A stretch of 64,000 bases of DNA. It comes from Turbatrix aceti (lineage: Eukaryota; Nematoda; Chromadorea; Rhabditida; Panagrolaimidae). This document shows positions 11,601-22,033 of this stretch, piece after piece (position 1 is the first letter of the stretch; the number at the start of each line of letters is the position of its first letter). The notes under the pieces are model-generated. The model saw only the letters and a list, made by a program, of their open reading frames with translations, was not told the origin of the DNA and searched no databases. The stretch spans positions 6,265,725-6,329,724 of the forward strand of contig OZ017769.1 in the NCBI GenBank assembly GCA_963969345.1, written 5' to 3'. The translations under genes and the position numbers were made by a program.

Positions 11601-12018
11601 GGAGTCTTCCCCCTGAGCGACCCTTTTTCGAGGGGTGCAGCCTGGTTCGAAGCTTCTAGGAAGATCTGAGCTTCGAGAGGGTGTCAATAGCGGGAGGCGC
11701 CCCCCACCCCTCCACTCACTCACCGAGCTAAATACTACGTCGTCGCGAAAAGTTACTTGTTTTTTTTTGTTTCTTAAACGTGCGCAAGTTAGACTTGTGC
11801 TCGCTGGAAGAGGAACTCATTTGCGCACGGGCCATTGCACACATCGCGCTGGCCCGCTGACAGCCGTTGACACCCCTCGTCTTTTGTTTCTGCTTCTGCT
11901 TCTGTTTTGCGCGACTAGAATAAATCAGGAGTTGTTTTGTTTTGTATCGCCCCTCTAAAAAAAGATTTTCGTGGATGCTTGTTTCATTCTTGTTTCTAAT
12001 TTTTTTTGTTGTTTGCAG
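8643..12018. other. gene-poor interval upstream of the Ras-association gene
   Basis: No coding sequence that I can support. The left part (to about 9000) is AT-rich and likely contains the promoter of beta-mannosidase copy 2. The rest is mixed, with T-runs and short low-complexity frames. A PPT-AG acceptor at 12018 shows that the Ras-association gene has at least one upstream, probably untranslated, exon here, but I could not place it. An inverted repeat at 11243-11281 is listed separately. Confidence 0.5.
11243..11281. repeat. perfect 11-bp inverted repeat (hairpin)
   Basis: CTGCACCCCAG at 11243-11253 is followed after 17 bases by its exact reverse complement at 11271-11281. The loop starts with a smaller palindrome continuing from the stem (CAGGGTGCCCTG). 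It is in non-coding DNA and its function is unknown. Confidence 0.5.
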
Positions 12019-12038
12019 ACAAGAAAAGCTCGTCGGCA

Positions 12039-13242
12039 ATGCTCAAGTACCAGGTGAGAAGCGGCAGCAGCCCGCACCACCAGCACCCTCCTAGGCCATC
12101 GCCGGTGGGATCGCACCGAACTATTATCTCCATCCAGCCCGAGGACGAAGTTCTGCCAAAGCAACAGCGATCTGCCAGCGTCCGCGCTTCTTCTACCGTT
12201 TCTATCTGCTCGTCATCATCCGCCTCGGCGTCGTCGTTTTCATCAACGCCATCGACCCGGAGGATGTGGAACACGCGCTCGACGTCGTTGTCTTCGCTCT
12301 CGTCCATCGACAGCCACGATGCTTCAGAATGGGGCCATCTCCGGGTTTTCACCGGAAACATCAGGGCAACGGTAGATTATAAGACGCTTCGAATCTCGAC
12401 GCAGACCACGACCCGGCAGGTCGTCGATCAGCTGCTCACTAAATTTCGCATTCCGAGCCGGGATCCGAAGCTTTTCTCGCTCTGGATGGAGGTGACGACC
12501 CGGCGCTGCGGAGAAGGCGTCAAAACTCTCCTCGAACTTGGTAGGTCTTGCTTTGCTCGTTTTTGCATGTGGTTCTGTTTCCGGTAGTAGTACTACTGAT
12601 TTTAAATAGTCAGCCATAAATTTAAATAGCTTTCACCCCGGACTGAACGAACATGACACATGTGTTTCGTGTTTTTAAACAAAAAAAACAAGTTGGCTTT
12701 TGAAGTTTGAATGAGGGACAGACAGCATACTTGCATACCTAACCCGACTTTTTTTACAGACGATGCCTCGAGGCCACTTGAGCTGCAGCGATGTCATCCA
12801 GTGGATCAGTCCCGCTTTTTCCTCACCCAGTCGGATGCGGGGGTGCTTGTGCGCGTGCACGACCAAGAAATCTGTTCCGAGGTAAGTAAGCAAAATTGAG
12901 CAAAAACCTGGACTGACTGAAACTTGAGAGCCAGCATCGAACATCATTGACTGACCACAATCATCACTGATTTTTCAGTCAAATTACAAATCCCTCGTCA
13001 TCTCACCCCGAACCACGGCTGCCGAAGTGACGGCCCTCGTCGTTGGTACGCTCCGAAGCACCGCGCCAGGTACACGACTGCCGCCTGCGCCTGACGACTT
13101 TCACCTCGTGCTCATCGAAGTCAACGTTGAAGTCGAGATTCCCGGTCACCTGCCTTTTGCCGGCATTTACCTGGGCCTCAAGCCGGGACAGCGCGTCGTC
13201 ATCAGGCGTCGACGGCCTCCACAGATTCCGCCACGTCGCTGA
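12039..13242 (+). CDS. protein with two tandem Ras-association (RA) domains
   Basis: Exons 12039-12540, 12760-12881 and 12979-13242 give 295 residues; donors GTAGGT and GTAAGT match the acceptors in phase. The exon opens at an acceptor (12018/12019), so the ATG at 12039 is the first in the visible frame and more N-terminal sequence upstream cannot be excluded. Residues 1-98 are Ser/Pro-rich and probably disordered. RA1 (about 99-205) starts HLRVFTGNIR, has the beta-strand YKTLRISTQTTTRQVVDQLL, then DPKLFSLWMEV and a last strand VRVHDQEI. RA2 (about 208-286) starts SNYKSLVISPRTTAAEVTAL and ends GQRVVIRRR. RA domains bind GTP-loaded Ras-family GTPases, so the protein is probably a cytoplasmic adaptor. 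A two-RA protein such as insect rau is the nearest plan I recall; orthology is unproven. Confidence 0.75.
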
Positions 13243-13411
13243 CTGACTCCGCCTTCGTAGATTCTGTCTGTCTCGCCTTTCGCGTCGTCGGGTACCCCTC
13301 ATGCCACAAAACCTCGAGGTTCTGATCCTCCTCACAGATCGATATTATATGCATTGTTCTCGCAATATGAAGTTTCATTCCTGAAAAAATAAGTCCGTAC
13401 AGACGGGCGAT

Positions 13412-13417
13412 AATAAA
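13412..13417 (+). terminator. polyadenylation signal of the Ras-association gene
   Basis: AATAAA 170 bases after the TGA at 13242, the first such hexamer downstream on this strand. Confidence 0.5.
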
Positions 13418-14203
13418 TTTTACATGTACATAAATTTGACTATTGCATAACCGGGAACGATGACCATGCATGCAAAAATATTTCAAACGCAGACGTTCAT
13501 TCTTTTTTGTCTGTGCGCAGTAGTACGGTCAACAGCCAACCTCTGCATTGATCGTTTTTTCGTCCTTTGCCAGCCACAATTATGCTCAACTCAACAACGC
13601 GGATGTCGGATCACTGGTCAGTGTTCGTTCCTTGGCATATTTACTGTTTTCTGTACGCACCGCGCAATGCGTGCGTGCGGCGGACTTTCGCGGTCCTGGG
13701 ACGATGTCGGTCCGGGGGGTCCGCTACAGTGCACTTGAATATGCATTGTGCGTCTATCAGAGGACGTCGGCGCTTTTTGTTAGTCATCGTGCTTTATTTT
13801 TTTCCAGTCAGTCGCTTTTGTCTCGTTCATTTTGCTTCTTGCTGTTTTTCATACACTGCGTGGTTTCGATTTTGAATTCATTCATTCATCACCACTTCTT
13901 GTCTGTAGGCGCTGCTTTTCATCTCTGGGATCCGTGTCATCAGTGCATGTCTCGCTAGATAGTGAATGGACATCAACTCTGTCCCCGCTCGAATTATCAT
14001 TCTAGGAACGTCTGAACGTAAATTGACTGAGCGGTGAGTTTTTGTCCGCACTGGGGAGATAGAGCCAATGAATTCTGAGGAACGTCTCTTGCGTTTTTCT
14101 CATTTATTGCGAAAATGAGAATGTTGATTCATTCAGAGCGCGTGATGTTTTTTTCATAACTTGAAGTCATGGTTATTTCAGGTTTTCGGCAATAGAGCAT
14201 TCT
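13418..14203. other. spacer with probable 5' UTR intron of the RGG gene
   Basis: No gene seen. A donor-like GCG|GTGAGTTT near 14034 and an acceptor TTATTTCAG near 14181, just before the ATG at 14204, could delimit a 5' UTR intron of the following gene. Confidence 0.35.
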
Positions 14204-15065
14204 ATGGCCGGTCGCAAGCCCCGAGCTTTTCTGTACGACGACGATTTGGCTGGCGGTGACATGTATTCCGATCGATTGACGTCTTCTCGCAACCCTCGTT
14301 CCTACCACGATCTCGACGCCATGGAAGACGATTCGCCAGTCTACGTCTCGCGTGCGCCTCGTCGTGCTGCCGATCCCATCTACGGTGCCGATGGCTCCGT
14401 GTTCCAGGCTCCTCGCACCGGCAATCCTCGACGAGGTGGCGGCGGCGGTGGTGGCGGTCGCCGAGGTGGTGGTCATCCGGCCTACGCACTCCTCGACGAG
14501 CCCCGACGCGCTCCCCGTCCCCGAGTCCGAGAAGAAATCATTGAGGTATGTTTGTGTTGCATCGATGCACTTTGATTAGTCGCCCACCCCCTTCGAATCC
14601 TTCCAACTCCCCTCATATCGCCCGATTCTTCGCGGAAACGGCGTCTGAAATTTCTTCCAATGCACATGCAACGTCGACTGCATCTTCACTTGTTTAGTAT
14701 GTGACAGAGAGCATTCCTCCTCGGCGTCAACCGGCGACTCGTGTGATCCGCCGCGTGGTGTAAGTTGTTTTTATTTGATTTTTTTTTCTGTATTTTACCC
14801 CTCTTTTTTTAGCCCCCAACGTCAGCAACAGCGCACTGTTGTTCAGCGTGTCATCCAGAAGCCACAGCAGTTCAAGAGCCGGGGCGGCGGCGGTCGTGCT
14901 CCTCGCGGTGGTGGAGGCGGCGGCGGCCGAGGTGGTGGTCGTGGTCGCGGAGGGCGTCGCGGCGACAACAAGCCCAAGCCTGATGCCGCTTCCCTCGATG
15001 CCGATCTCGACGCCTACATGAAGGTTCCGAAACACCCTCGGGTCTCGGCGGCGACGGCAGAGTGA
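14204..15065 (+). CDS. RGG-box protein with FoP/CHTOP-type C-terminus (probable mRNA export adaptor)
   Basis: Exons 14204-14545, 14698-14759 and 14813-15065 give 218 residues; the last intron is only 53 bp. Two glycine/arginine-rich blocks (about residues 77-95 and 155-185), with RGG and GGR units, are typical RNA-binding and arginine-methylation regions. The C-terminus carries SLDADLDAYMKVP, matching the LDxxLDxYM UAP56-binding motif found at the end of CHTOP/FoP and ALYREF. There is no RRM, which argues against ALYREF and for a CHTOP-like protein. Expected role: nuclear adaptor in the TREX complex, linking spliced mRNA to the export helicase UAP56/DDX39B. This role is inferred from motif content, since RGG runs are low-complexity. 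The FoP tail carries most of the weight. Confidence 0.65.
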
Positions 15066-15633
15066 CAACGTTTAACGTACTTTTTTTCAACCCTTTCCTA
15101 CGTTAATTTTCTTTTTGAAATCGACGTTTCTTCAACAACAACAAACCACAAAAAATCGAACTCGTCGTCTTTGGTTCTACTCGACGTAGATCGTCGCATC
15201 TTTGGTTGCATGTTTGCTTTGCTTTTTGCACAATGTTATGTGATATCATAAAAATGATTCGGATATGGGTTTTTGAGTGGTTGGATGGAATTCGACATTT
15301 TCTGGTCTGACGTGTGTACTTATTTTTTCTTTGCAGCATGCGCGCAACTTTCGCATGCGATTTCTTCGAGTTTGTTGTCTAGCTCAAGTCAGTGTTGTTG
15401 TTTTTGTTGATCTTGGCCTCGACGTTCTCCCAAGCGGGTCAATTCCTTTTAGATACGTGTCTTCGTAGCACTAGAAAACTCTTCTAACCTTTAGTCTTCG
15501 ACCTGACGATCTCATCCTCCCCCGAAGTCGGTAGTAGTGCCCCTTCCCATCCCATCCCTCCCGCCGACGAGTTTGCGATTGCGATTCCTTCTTCGTCGTC
15601 CGGTCTGCCGCTTTCGTCCTACCGCAAATTTAC
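15066..15633. other. intergenic region upstream of the POU gene
   Basis: About 570 bases with no coding signal. It holds the 3' UTR of the RGG gene and, presumably, the POU promoter and leader. No TATA box was recognised. Confidence 0.4.
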
Positions 15634-17347
15634 ATGCCGCACCAGGTTATTCCGAAGTCTGGTAAGTCATTTGGGAGAAGAAAGAAAAAACGATTCGACT
15701 TCTCTGTACACGCGTGCCAGTCACGATCCTCCGTCGAACGAAGAATGATGCAAGGCGAAAATTTTTCAGAATTTCCCCTTCCAGCCGAACACGCTCTCGT
15801 AAGTTGTACAGGTTCAGGATCTGTGGATGTGGCTATTGTCGGTGTATTTCCTCTCTTTAGTTATCTCCTGTCTACTCCATTGCCTCAACCACCGAAGAAC
15901 AGGGCCGACACTTTGACCACGACGACGTGTATGGTAGCGAGTTGCTGAACATCCCCATGCGAGACGACGATACGCCTGACGGCCGCACCAACGGGGTCAA
16001 CGATTCCGTCGACAGCGGCTTCGGCGGCGAAAGCGATCATCTCGATGCTCCGAAGCATCTCCGGATTGCAGGAGGTTCCAGGGCCGCCCTCAAGTCGTTT
16101 GACGTCGCCTCCATCAAGCGCGACATCGACCAGCCCGCCAACTCCTTTTCCGACGACCGTGACCACCTCCACCACCCGTAAGTACTGGGCGAGGATGGCT
16201 TTAAAGTCCGCAGAGACAGTCGCGATTCGCGAGCAGTCATCCGCGATTCAAAATTTTGGATTAAATTTGCCTTACTTTCGGTGGGGCACCATGCAAAACT
16301 GCTTTCTGATGGGATCTGATAGGCTTAACATTTACATCCAGGGTCGTTTTGACCGTCGTCTTTTTTTTGCAGGGATGATGTGTGCGAGCATCTCCTCGGC
16401 GACAGGGATGGCGTCGCGGGCCTCGAGGGCGAGCCCGTTGCCGACCTCACCGGCGCCATGCCCTCCTCGCATCCCAACGGTCGACGGGGCAAGCGCCGTC
16501 CCTCCGGCAGCAGCGGTCTCGCCAAGGTGACCAAGGTGGCACGCAGGCGCATGCCGAAGCGGAAGAGCATCAAAACCGAGGTCATCGAGAACGAGGTCCA
16601 GCTGCCGCAGGGCTTTGACCAGATCCTCAGCCGGGCAAATGAGTCGGGAGCTGGATTCGAACGCCTCGATGACGGCATCCCGAGACGACGGGATTCCCGG
16701 CGCTGCGAGACCAAGGTCATGCTGCGCACGCAGGACGGACACCTCTTCACCAAGTTTTACGACGAAGAGGACATGCGCGACTTTGCCGCCCACTTCAAGC
16801 AACTTCGCTGCGACTACGGCTTCAGCCAGGCGGACGTCGGCACGGCCCTCGGCAGGCGGTACGGCAGCGAGTTCAGCCAGACGACCATCTCCCGCTTCGA
16901 AGGCATGGTCCTGAGCCACTCCAACATGTGCAAGCTGCGTCCGCCCATCGAAGAATGGCTCAAGGACGTCCAGCAGAAGATCCACGAGGGAATCCAGCCG
17001 GACGAGCTGCGTCAGGCCCTCAAGAACGGCACGTTCTGGGCCCCAGACGGCCATTTCAGCCTCGTGCCACCCGTCAGGCCCCGGAGGAAACGAACCAGTC
17101 TCGACCTCAACCAGAAGCACGCGCTGCAGGCCTTCTTCGTCCGCAACCAGCGCCCGGACAACGCCCAGATAATGGACATCAGCAACACGCTCAGTCTGGA
17201 CTACGAGGTGGGTGCCGGTTGATGGAGGGTGCGATCGATGGCATTCGCAATTCTTTGTAGGTCGTCCGCGTCTGGTTCTGCAACAGGAGACAGAAGATGA
17301 AACGCATCGACGAGAACACGCAGCAATCGACCGTCGAAACCGAATGA
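15634..17347 (+). CDS. POU-homeodomain transcription factor
   Basis: Five exons: 15634-15661, 15770-15798 (a 29-base microexon), 15861-16177, 16373-17207 and 17261-17347, giving 431 residues. The microexon is needed to keep phase between exons 1 and 3 and has good flanking splice sites. Residues 1-250 are acidic and polar, without a recognised domain. The POU-specific domain (about 255-325) shows GFSQADVGTALG and FSQTTISRFE. A long linker of about 35 residues leads to the homeodomain (about 361-421) with RRKRTSLDLNQ and the third-helix core VVRVWFCNRRQKMKR. The last intron is only 53 bp and splits the homeodomain before helix 3. The product is a nuclear DNA-binding regulator of development. 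I cannot assign the POU class: the core fits POU, but the rest is divergent (CDYGFSQ, GMVLSHSN). Confidence 0.93.
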
Positions 17348-17683
17348 TCTCCCGATCTCCATCATCTAACGATGTTTTTTTGCTTTTATATAAAATTTGT
17401 TTGTTGATTTGTTTCCTATAAACTTCAAAAAATACAAATTACCTTGGCACGTTTTGCATGCATCTTACGGCCTCTCTCCGGCGGCGCTGAGCTCAGATAT
17501 CCGTAGGAAAAATACGGCTGGATATCCTAGAACGCAGCTTTTGCAGAAAAAACGTTCATTTCACTTGAAAAATTGTATGCAACATCTTTTCTCGAAAAAG
17601 CGTGTTTTTAGTGTTCTCACAACGAATTTAGTTGTGTACGTAAAAAATCGGCAAGCAAAGTAACGATAGATCTACGATCGGTA

Positions 17684-18602
17684 ATGTTGTTGACAGGTAA
17701 CACTTTTCGTGGCCTTCGGAGCTTGAATCGGCTGCCTTGGGCTTCACTGCTTCAGGCTGGAGGATCTTTTCCAGTGAGCAGCAGGAGTTTGGCCGTATCC
17801 AGCGTTTGTCTGAAGGTGCGCAAAGGAGGCGGAGGCGACAAGAAGAAGGTTGGTTGTTCTTTAGTGCTTCGGTGATTGGACATCAGAGCAGCTTTAGACT
17901 CCCCACCACGGACACCATCATGGCAACCTGCATTCCATTTCCCACTCGGAAAGTCAGATTCTGAAGCTAGCTGCCGCTGAGATGGCTGATCTCGAGAAAA
18001 TCCTGCACGAAGAACTCGGTCGGCACTTTTCAGCCAAGGTTGATTTGCGTGTATACGAGGACATCAAAGTCGTCCTTGACAACGGCGAGGTTGGTGGCAT
18101 GGGGATTTTAGCAGATTGGACGTTTATGGAAAATTGTAGGAGCAACCGATGAACAGACTGGGCCGCATCACGCTCAAATCGCCACAGATGGTGCTCATAA
18201 ATTTCGCAGACAACCCGACGGCGATCAAGGCTGCGAAACTCGCTATCCAGAAGTCGAGTCTCGGAGTGACGCCCCAGCACGAGGGAATCATGCTCTACGT
18301 CCCGGTGCCACGCATGACCCGAGAACGTCGACAGGCGTTGGCTCACGCAGCGAAAACCACGATCCTGAACGACTTCAAGGCGGCCATAAATAAGGTACTT
18401 GTTGATTTCGAGTCGGGACATGTTTCATGGAATTTTGTAGGTGTACGTGAAATACGACAAGAGATCTTCAAAGGAATCCAAGACCCCCGACGAAGCCGTG
18501 GCCATCAGGAACGCGCTTCTGACTTCCAAACGGGCCAGCGAGACCGTTGGCACCGAATATGTCGTTGTCCAGCAGAAAGAACTCATGAAGGAAGTCGCTT
18601 GA
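17684..18602 (+). CDS. MRRF: mitochondrial ribosome recycling factor
   Basis: Exons 17684-17848, 17898-18089, 18140-18394 and 18441-18602 give 257 residues; all introns are 46-50 bp. The protein releases post-termination ribosomes from mRNA together with EF-G2 in mitochondria. Residues 1-50 are rich in Arg, Ser and Leu with few acids, as in a mitochondrial targeting peptide. A His-rich stretch at about 56-75 is unusual. The RRF core runs from about 78 to the end, including the segment LGRITLKSPQMVLINF and the region PQHEGIMLYVPVPRMTRERR, which matches the RRF hinge and head region, followed by the long C-terminal helix. Introns 1 and 2 use the donor GTTGGT, which departs from GTRAGT. The gene sits 336 bp after the POU gene on the same strand. 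Confidence 0.88.
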
Positions 18603-21600
18603 ACGAACGAACGCGGCACTGTTTTTTTTGTTTTTTCTTGTTTTTTAGGTAAAGTTTTTTGTTTGCAAGCGGAACAATTTTTGGCAAGTGCTCTGTTTCT
18701 GTTTTTGGACTTGTCTCGTGTGGAGTTTGACAGGGCAACTAATTAACCCTCCGAGTTTGTTGTTCCGGGCAGGCAGTGTCCATGGACAACGGCAATGGCA
18801 ATCCGAGAAAGTCGGACCGTCGTTGACTGACCCAAACCCCCCTCATTGGCACCTCCCTGCTTCCTGCTGTTGTTGGGGTGCCGCGGCCGGTGCCAGCAGA
18901 TGTCCTCTCTCCGCCAGCGGCCGCCGCCGTGGCCGGCAGACTAAGTGGCGGGCCGCCGCTTAGTCAGATTATTTTATTAGGTTTCTGTGCGGGGCTGTGA
19001 AGACGACGCTTAATGAATTCAGGACTCGATTGGTCCTTCGAACCACGCCAGGAGCCCGGGACTCGTTGGCGGTGACAAACTGACCGTCGATGTTGGATGC
19101 CGGATGCTAGAGCGTATCGATCGTCCGTTCCGTTGTTGCTGGAGCGGGCGGGCAATTAAACAAACGCAGAGTGGCATGTAAGAGAGGGGACCGGACGCCA
19201 CCCGTCGTCGGAATTAGGAGTTTGGTGCCGTGTAACGTGACACCATGGCCCTGGCCCTGGCATGACCGGACGGCCGACTGACACTTGCTAGCCCGGGTGA
19301 CATCTCGGCGCAGCTGTGGCCGGTGTGGCGTTCGTCGTCGGCTCCTTCCAAGGTCGGAGCCACGGTCACGGCAACCGGATTGCGACCGGGGCCGCGGGCG
19401 GTCAGGCATGAAGCCGCGATTATTTTGATTTTGATTTCGCCTCCCGCGCAACCAACCGCGCACAAGGCCGCGGCCGTGAACCGGCCCACCGAATGAATTG
19501 CAATGTCGATCGAGAGGATGGGTAACCGAACCGCTAAGCCCGAAATAATCTCCTCTTTGCTGCCGCCGCTCAAGTCGGTAAGAAAAAAAACGCAGTCGAT
19601 CGATACCCAGCCGGTTGGCTCCCACCGCGCGCGATTCATGATTTGATTACTTTTGCCTTTTTTGGCGGGCGATCGTCTTTTTCTGACCTCGATGACTTTT
19701 TTTCGGTCTTTCGATCGCCTGCCCCGGGGCCCGAGGCGCCTTGTTGCTCATCCTTCCCCGGGATTAGTCATTACCCCTCTGCATCCATCACGTGAGTCGA
19801 CTTTCCGTCTCGTTGAAGGTCGCCGTGCGTGAGTCATCCTTGAAACTAACTAGTAAACAAATAATTGCGAGTCGTATTGGGAACGTTACGCCGCAATCGA
19901 AAAAAAAACCTGGTTGCGGGTTCGTTCCTGGAACGCGTTCTGGGAACCGGCCTTTTCCCGTTACACGAATTCTGGTCTCCCTAACGAACGACCTGGCCGG
20001 CCCGGTTTGTTTTCAGTTTTCAAATTAGCTCCCACACCTGGGGTTTGAGTGTGTCGCCTAAAAGGCCGGTGTGGTCAGCCGCCGCCAACCGCTGCCGCCA
20101 GCAGATCCGCTGCGCGAGGTGGCTGCTGTCGTCGTCGTCGTCTCATGAATTGGGCAGCGGTGGCGACAACAGGGGTCAGTGAAAGCGCAACCTGGCTCGT
20201 TGAGCATTGATTGACGCGCGGGGGACGCTCGTCGGTACAGCTGCGGGTCGTCGAGTCACAGTCACAGACGCAGTCGATTTAGGTGCCCTTTTCTTTCTCG
20301 AGTCGAGTGCCGGTTGAATGCAGCCACCGAGTTAGTTCATTTATTCAATGTCGTTGACGAAATGAATGAAATTTCATTCGTTGTATCCTTTTGTTGGTGT
20401 TTTTCATTTTTTTCGCTTTCGTGTCTTTGCCTTCCGGCAGCCCAGCCGATGCGACGACGCCTTATTCGGCGTCGTCACCTTCTGCCCCGGGGATTGGATG
20501 CGCTGTGTACATTTCCCTGATCTTTTATTGCCCTTCACGATGTTGATCTCAAAAAAGCTATAGAGCTCAAAAATTCTTATTGAGGGGCGCACCTTTCGTG
20601 GCAGACCGCGCCTGTTTGTGTTCTTGTACGTACACTCGATCGATTGCCGCCTGCCGCAGTCCGCCGATCATGGACGTTTCTTCCGCGACCGGCGTTGGTT
20701 GCGACGATGGCGGTGGCGCTGGCGGCGGCAGAGCGATCCAATGTGCTTTCCCACAGGCTGGCTCGCTAGTGAGTCGAAGTGCCTCGGGGCCGTGCTGTGT
20801 TAGCTGGCCCCCAGCAGCTCTGAGTCATTCATTCATGCTTCGGTCGTTTTCGCTTTTTTTTCCGGGACCGCCGGCGGTGATCATTGCATTTCAATCGCTT
20901 CGCCTGTTCAGCGTGTGCAAAATCCATCCTGCGGCTTTGCTTTGAGGACTGACTGATCAACGGGATGGGGTCCGGTGTTGTTTTCTTCGATCGCCATTAG
21001 AGTGTGGCCTGGAGTGGTCGGTCTCCGGCGGAACTACGCGAACGACAGACAACATCAACAACAACACAACATGTCTTTCTGTTTGTTTCGTTTCCTTTCA
21101 TAAGTCCGGGTAATAACTCTAATAACTCTCCGATTGAGCAGCTAAATAGATATCGATTTATTTTCCACGCTTGCTTAACATTTGGTGAAGCCTGTTCGGG
21201 GATGGCCTTGTTGGGACGTCTGTTACGCAGCTGTCTTCCTCCCCGTTCAACGCGTCCGGCCGCGGCTGGCTCTGGCTGCGTGTCGCGCAGCGGCGTGTCA
21301 AAATGATAGTCCAGGCGCGTCAGCAGCAATCAATCGTCGTATCTAGCGGTTTTTTATTGCGGCCACCCGAACGAAACTTTCAAGTTTAAAAACTTTTCTT
21401 TCTTGCACCTCTGAAACTTTTTATCGCTCTTTTACGTGCGCGGAGCGGATGCTGATTCGGATTCTGTCGGGACGGGTTTTGTCTGTTACACAGTTTTCTT
21501 TTTGGGCATGGAGAGGTATCGATTGCCCCTCTAAACCTGCCAGCTGGGCCCTGGTGATCAATAAATCCCCTCTAATTAGCCGTGCCTTCGCTGCCGGGAA

Positions 21601-22033
21601 ACCGAGTGTCGCGTCTCGGCAGCTCTTGAGTGCCCTGAACAATGTCGAAATTGCGCTTTTCCGCGAGTTTTGCGCGTTTTTTTTTGGGGACCGGCAGTCG
21701 AGGGCGAGGAAGCAAGTCTCTGTGGCGGTGCGGTGGCGGTGGTGGCCCCGGTCGATGACCAAGACTGCGGCGGCGAGCTTGCTGTGCCTGCCGGCAGCTG
21801 CATACACGCAGCGCAGCTAGCCGGGCAAACAGGCAGGCGGTGGCGGCGTTCGTTCGTTTGTTGGTTTGTTGGGTGTCGTTATATTGGCCGCGCCGGAGGA
21901 CCGCAATGACTTTTTTCTGTCCCGAAAACAACGACCTGCACCCAGACTGATTCCAGCGCATCTGGTTTCGGCTCGGTGTCCAAAAGCCCACTCTAAACTG
22001 ATTTATTGGACAGTTTGACAGTTTTCAGGCAGC
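18603..22033. other. 3.4 kb non-coding interval upstream of DIP2
   Basis: Many short open frames occur on both strands, but none has domain, codon or splice support. The DNA is CpG-containing, with GC-rich patches (about 18840-18960, 19220-19480, 20640-20760) and short T-runs. An acceptor-like TTTTCAG just before the DIP2 ATG (22022-22028) suggests a 5' UTR intron. This interval probably holds the DIP2 promoter and leader exon. Confidence 0.45.

Noticed and set aside
16332..17120. 262-codon minus-strand frame over the POU gene
   Set aside because: Antisense shadow of the POU exon, caused by GC-rich third positions.
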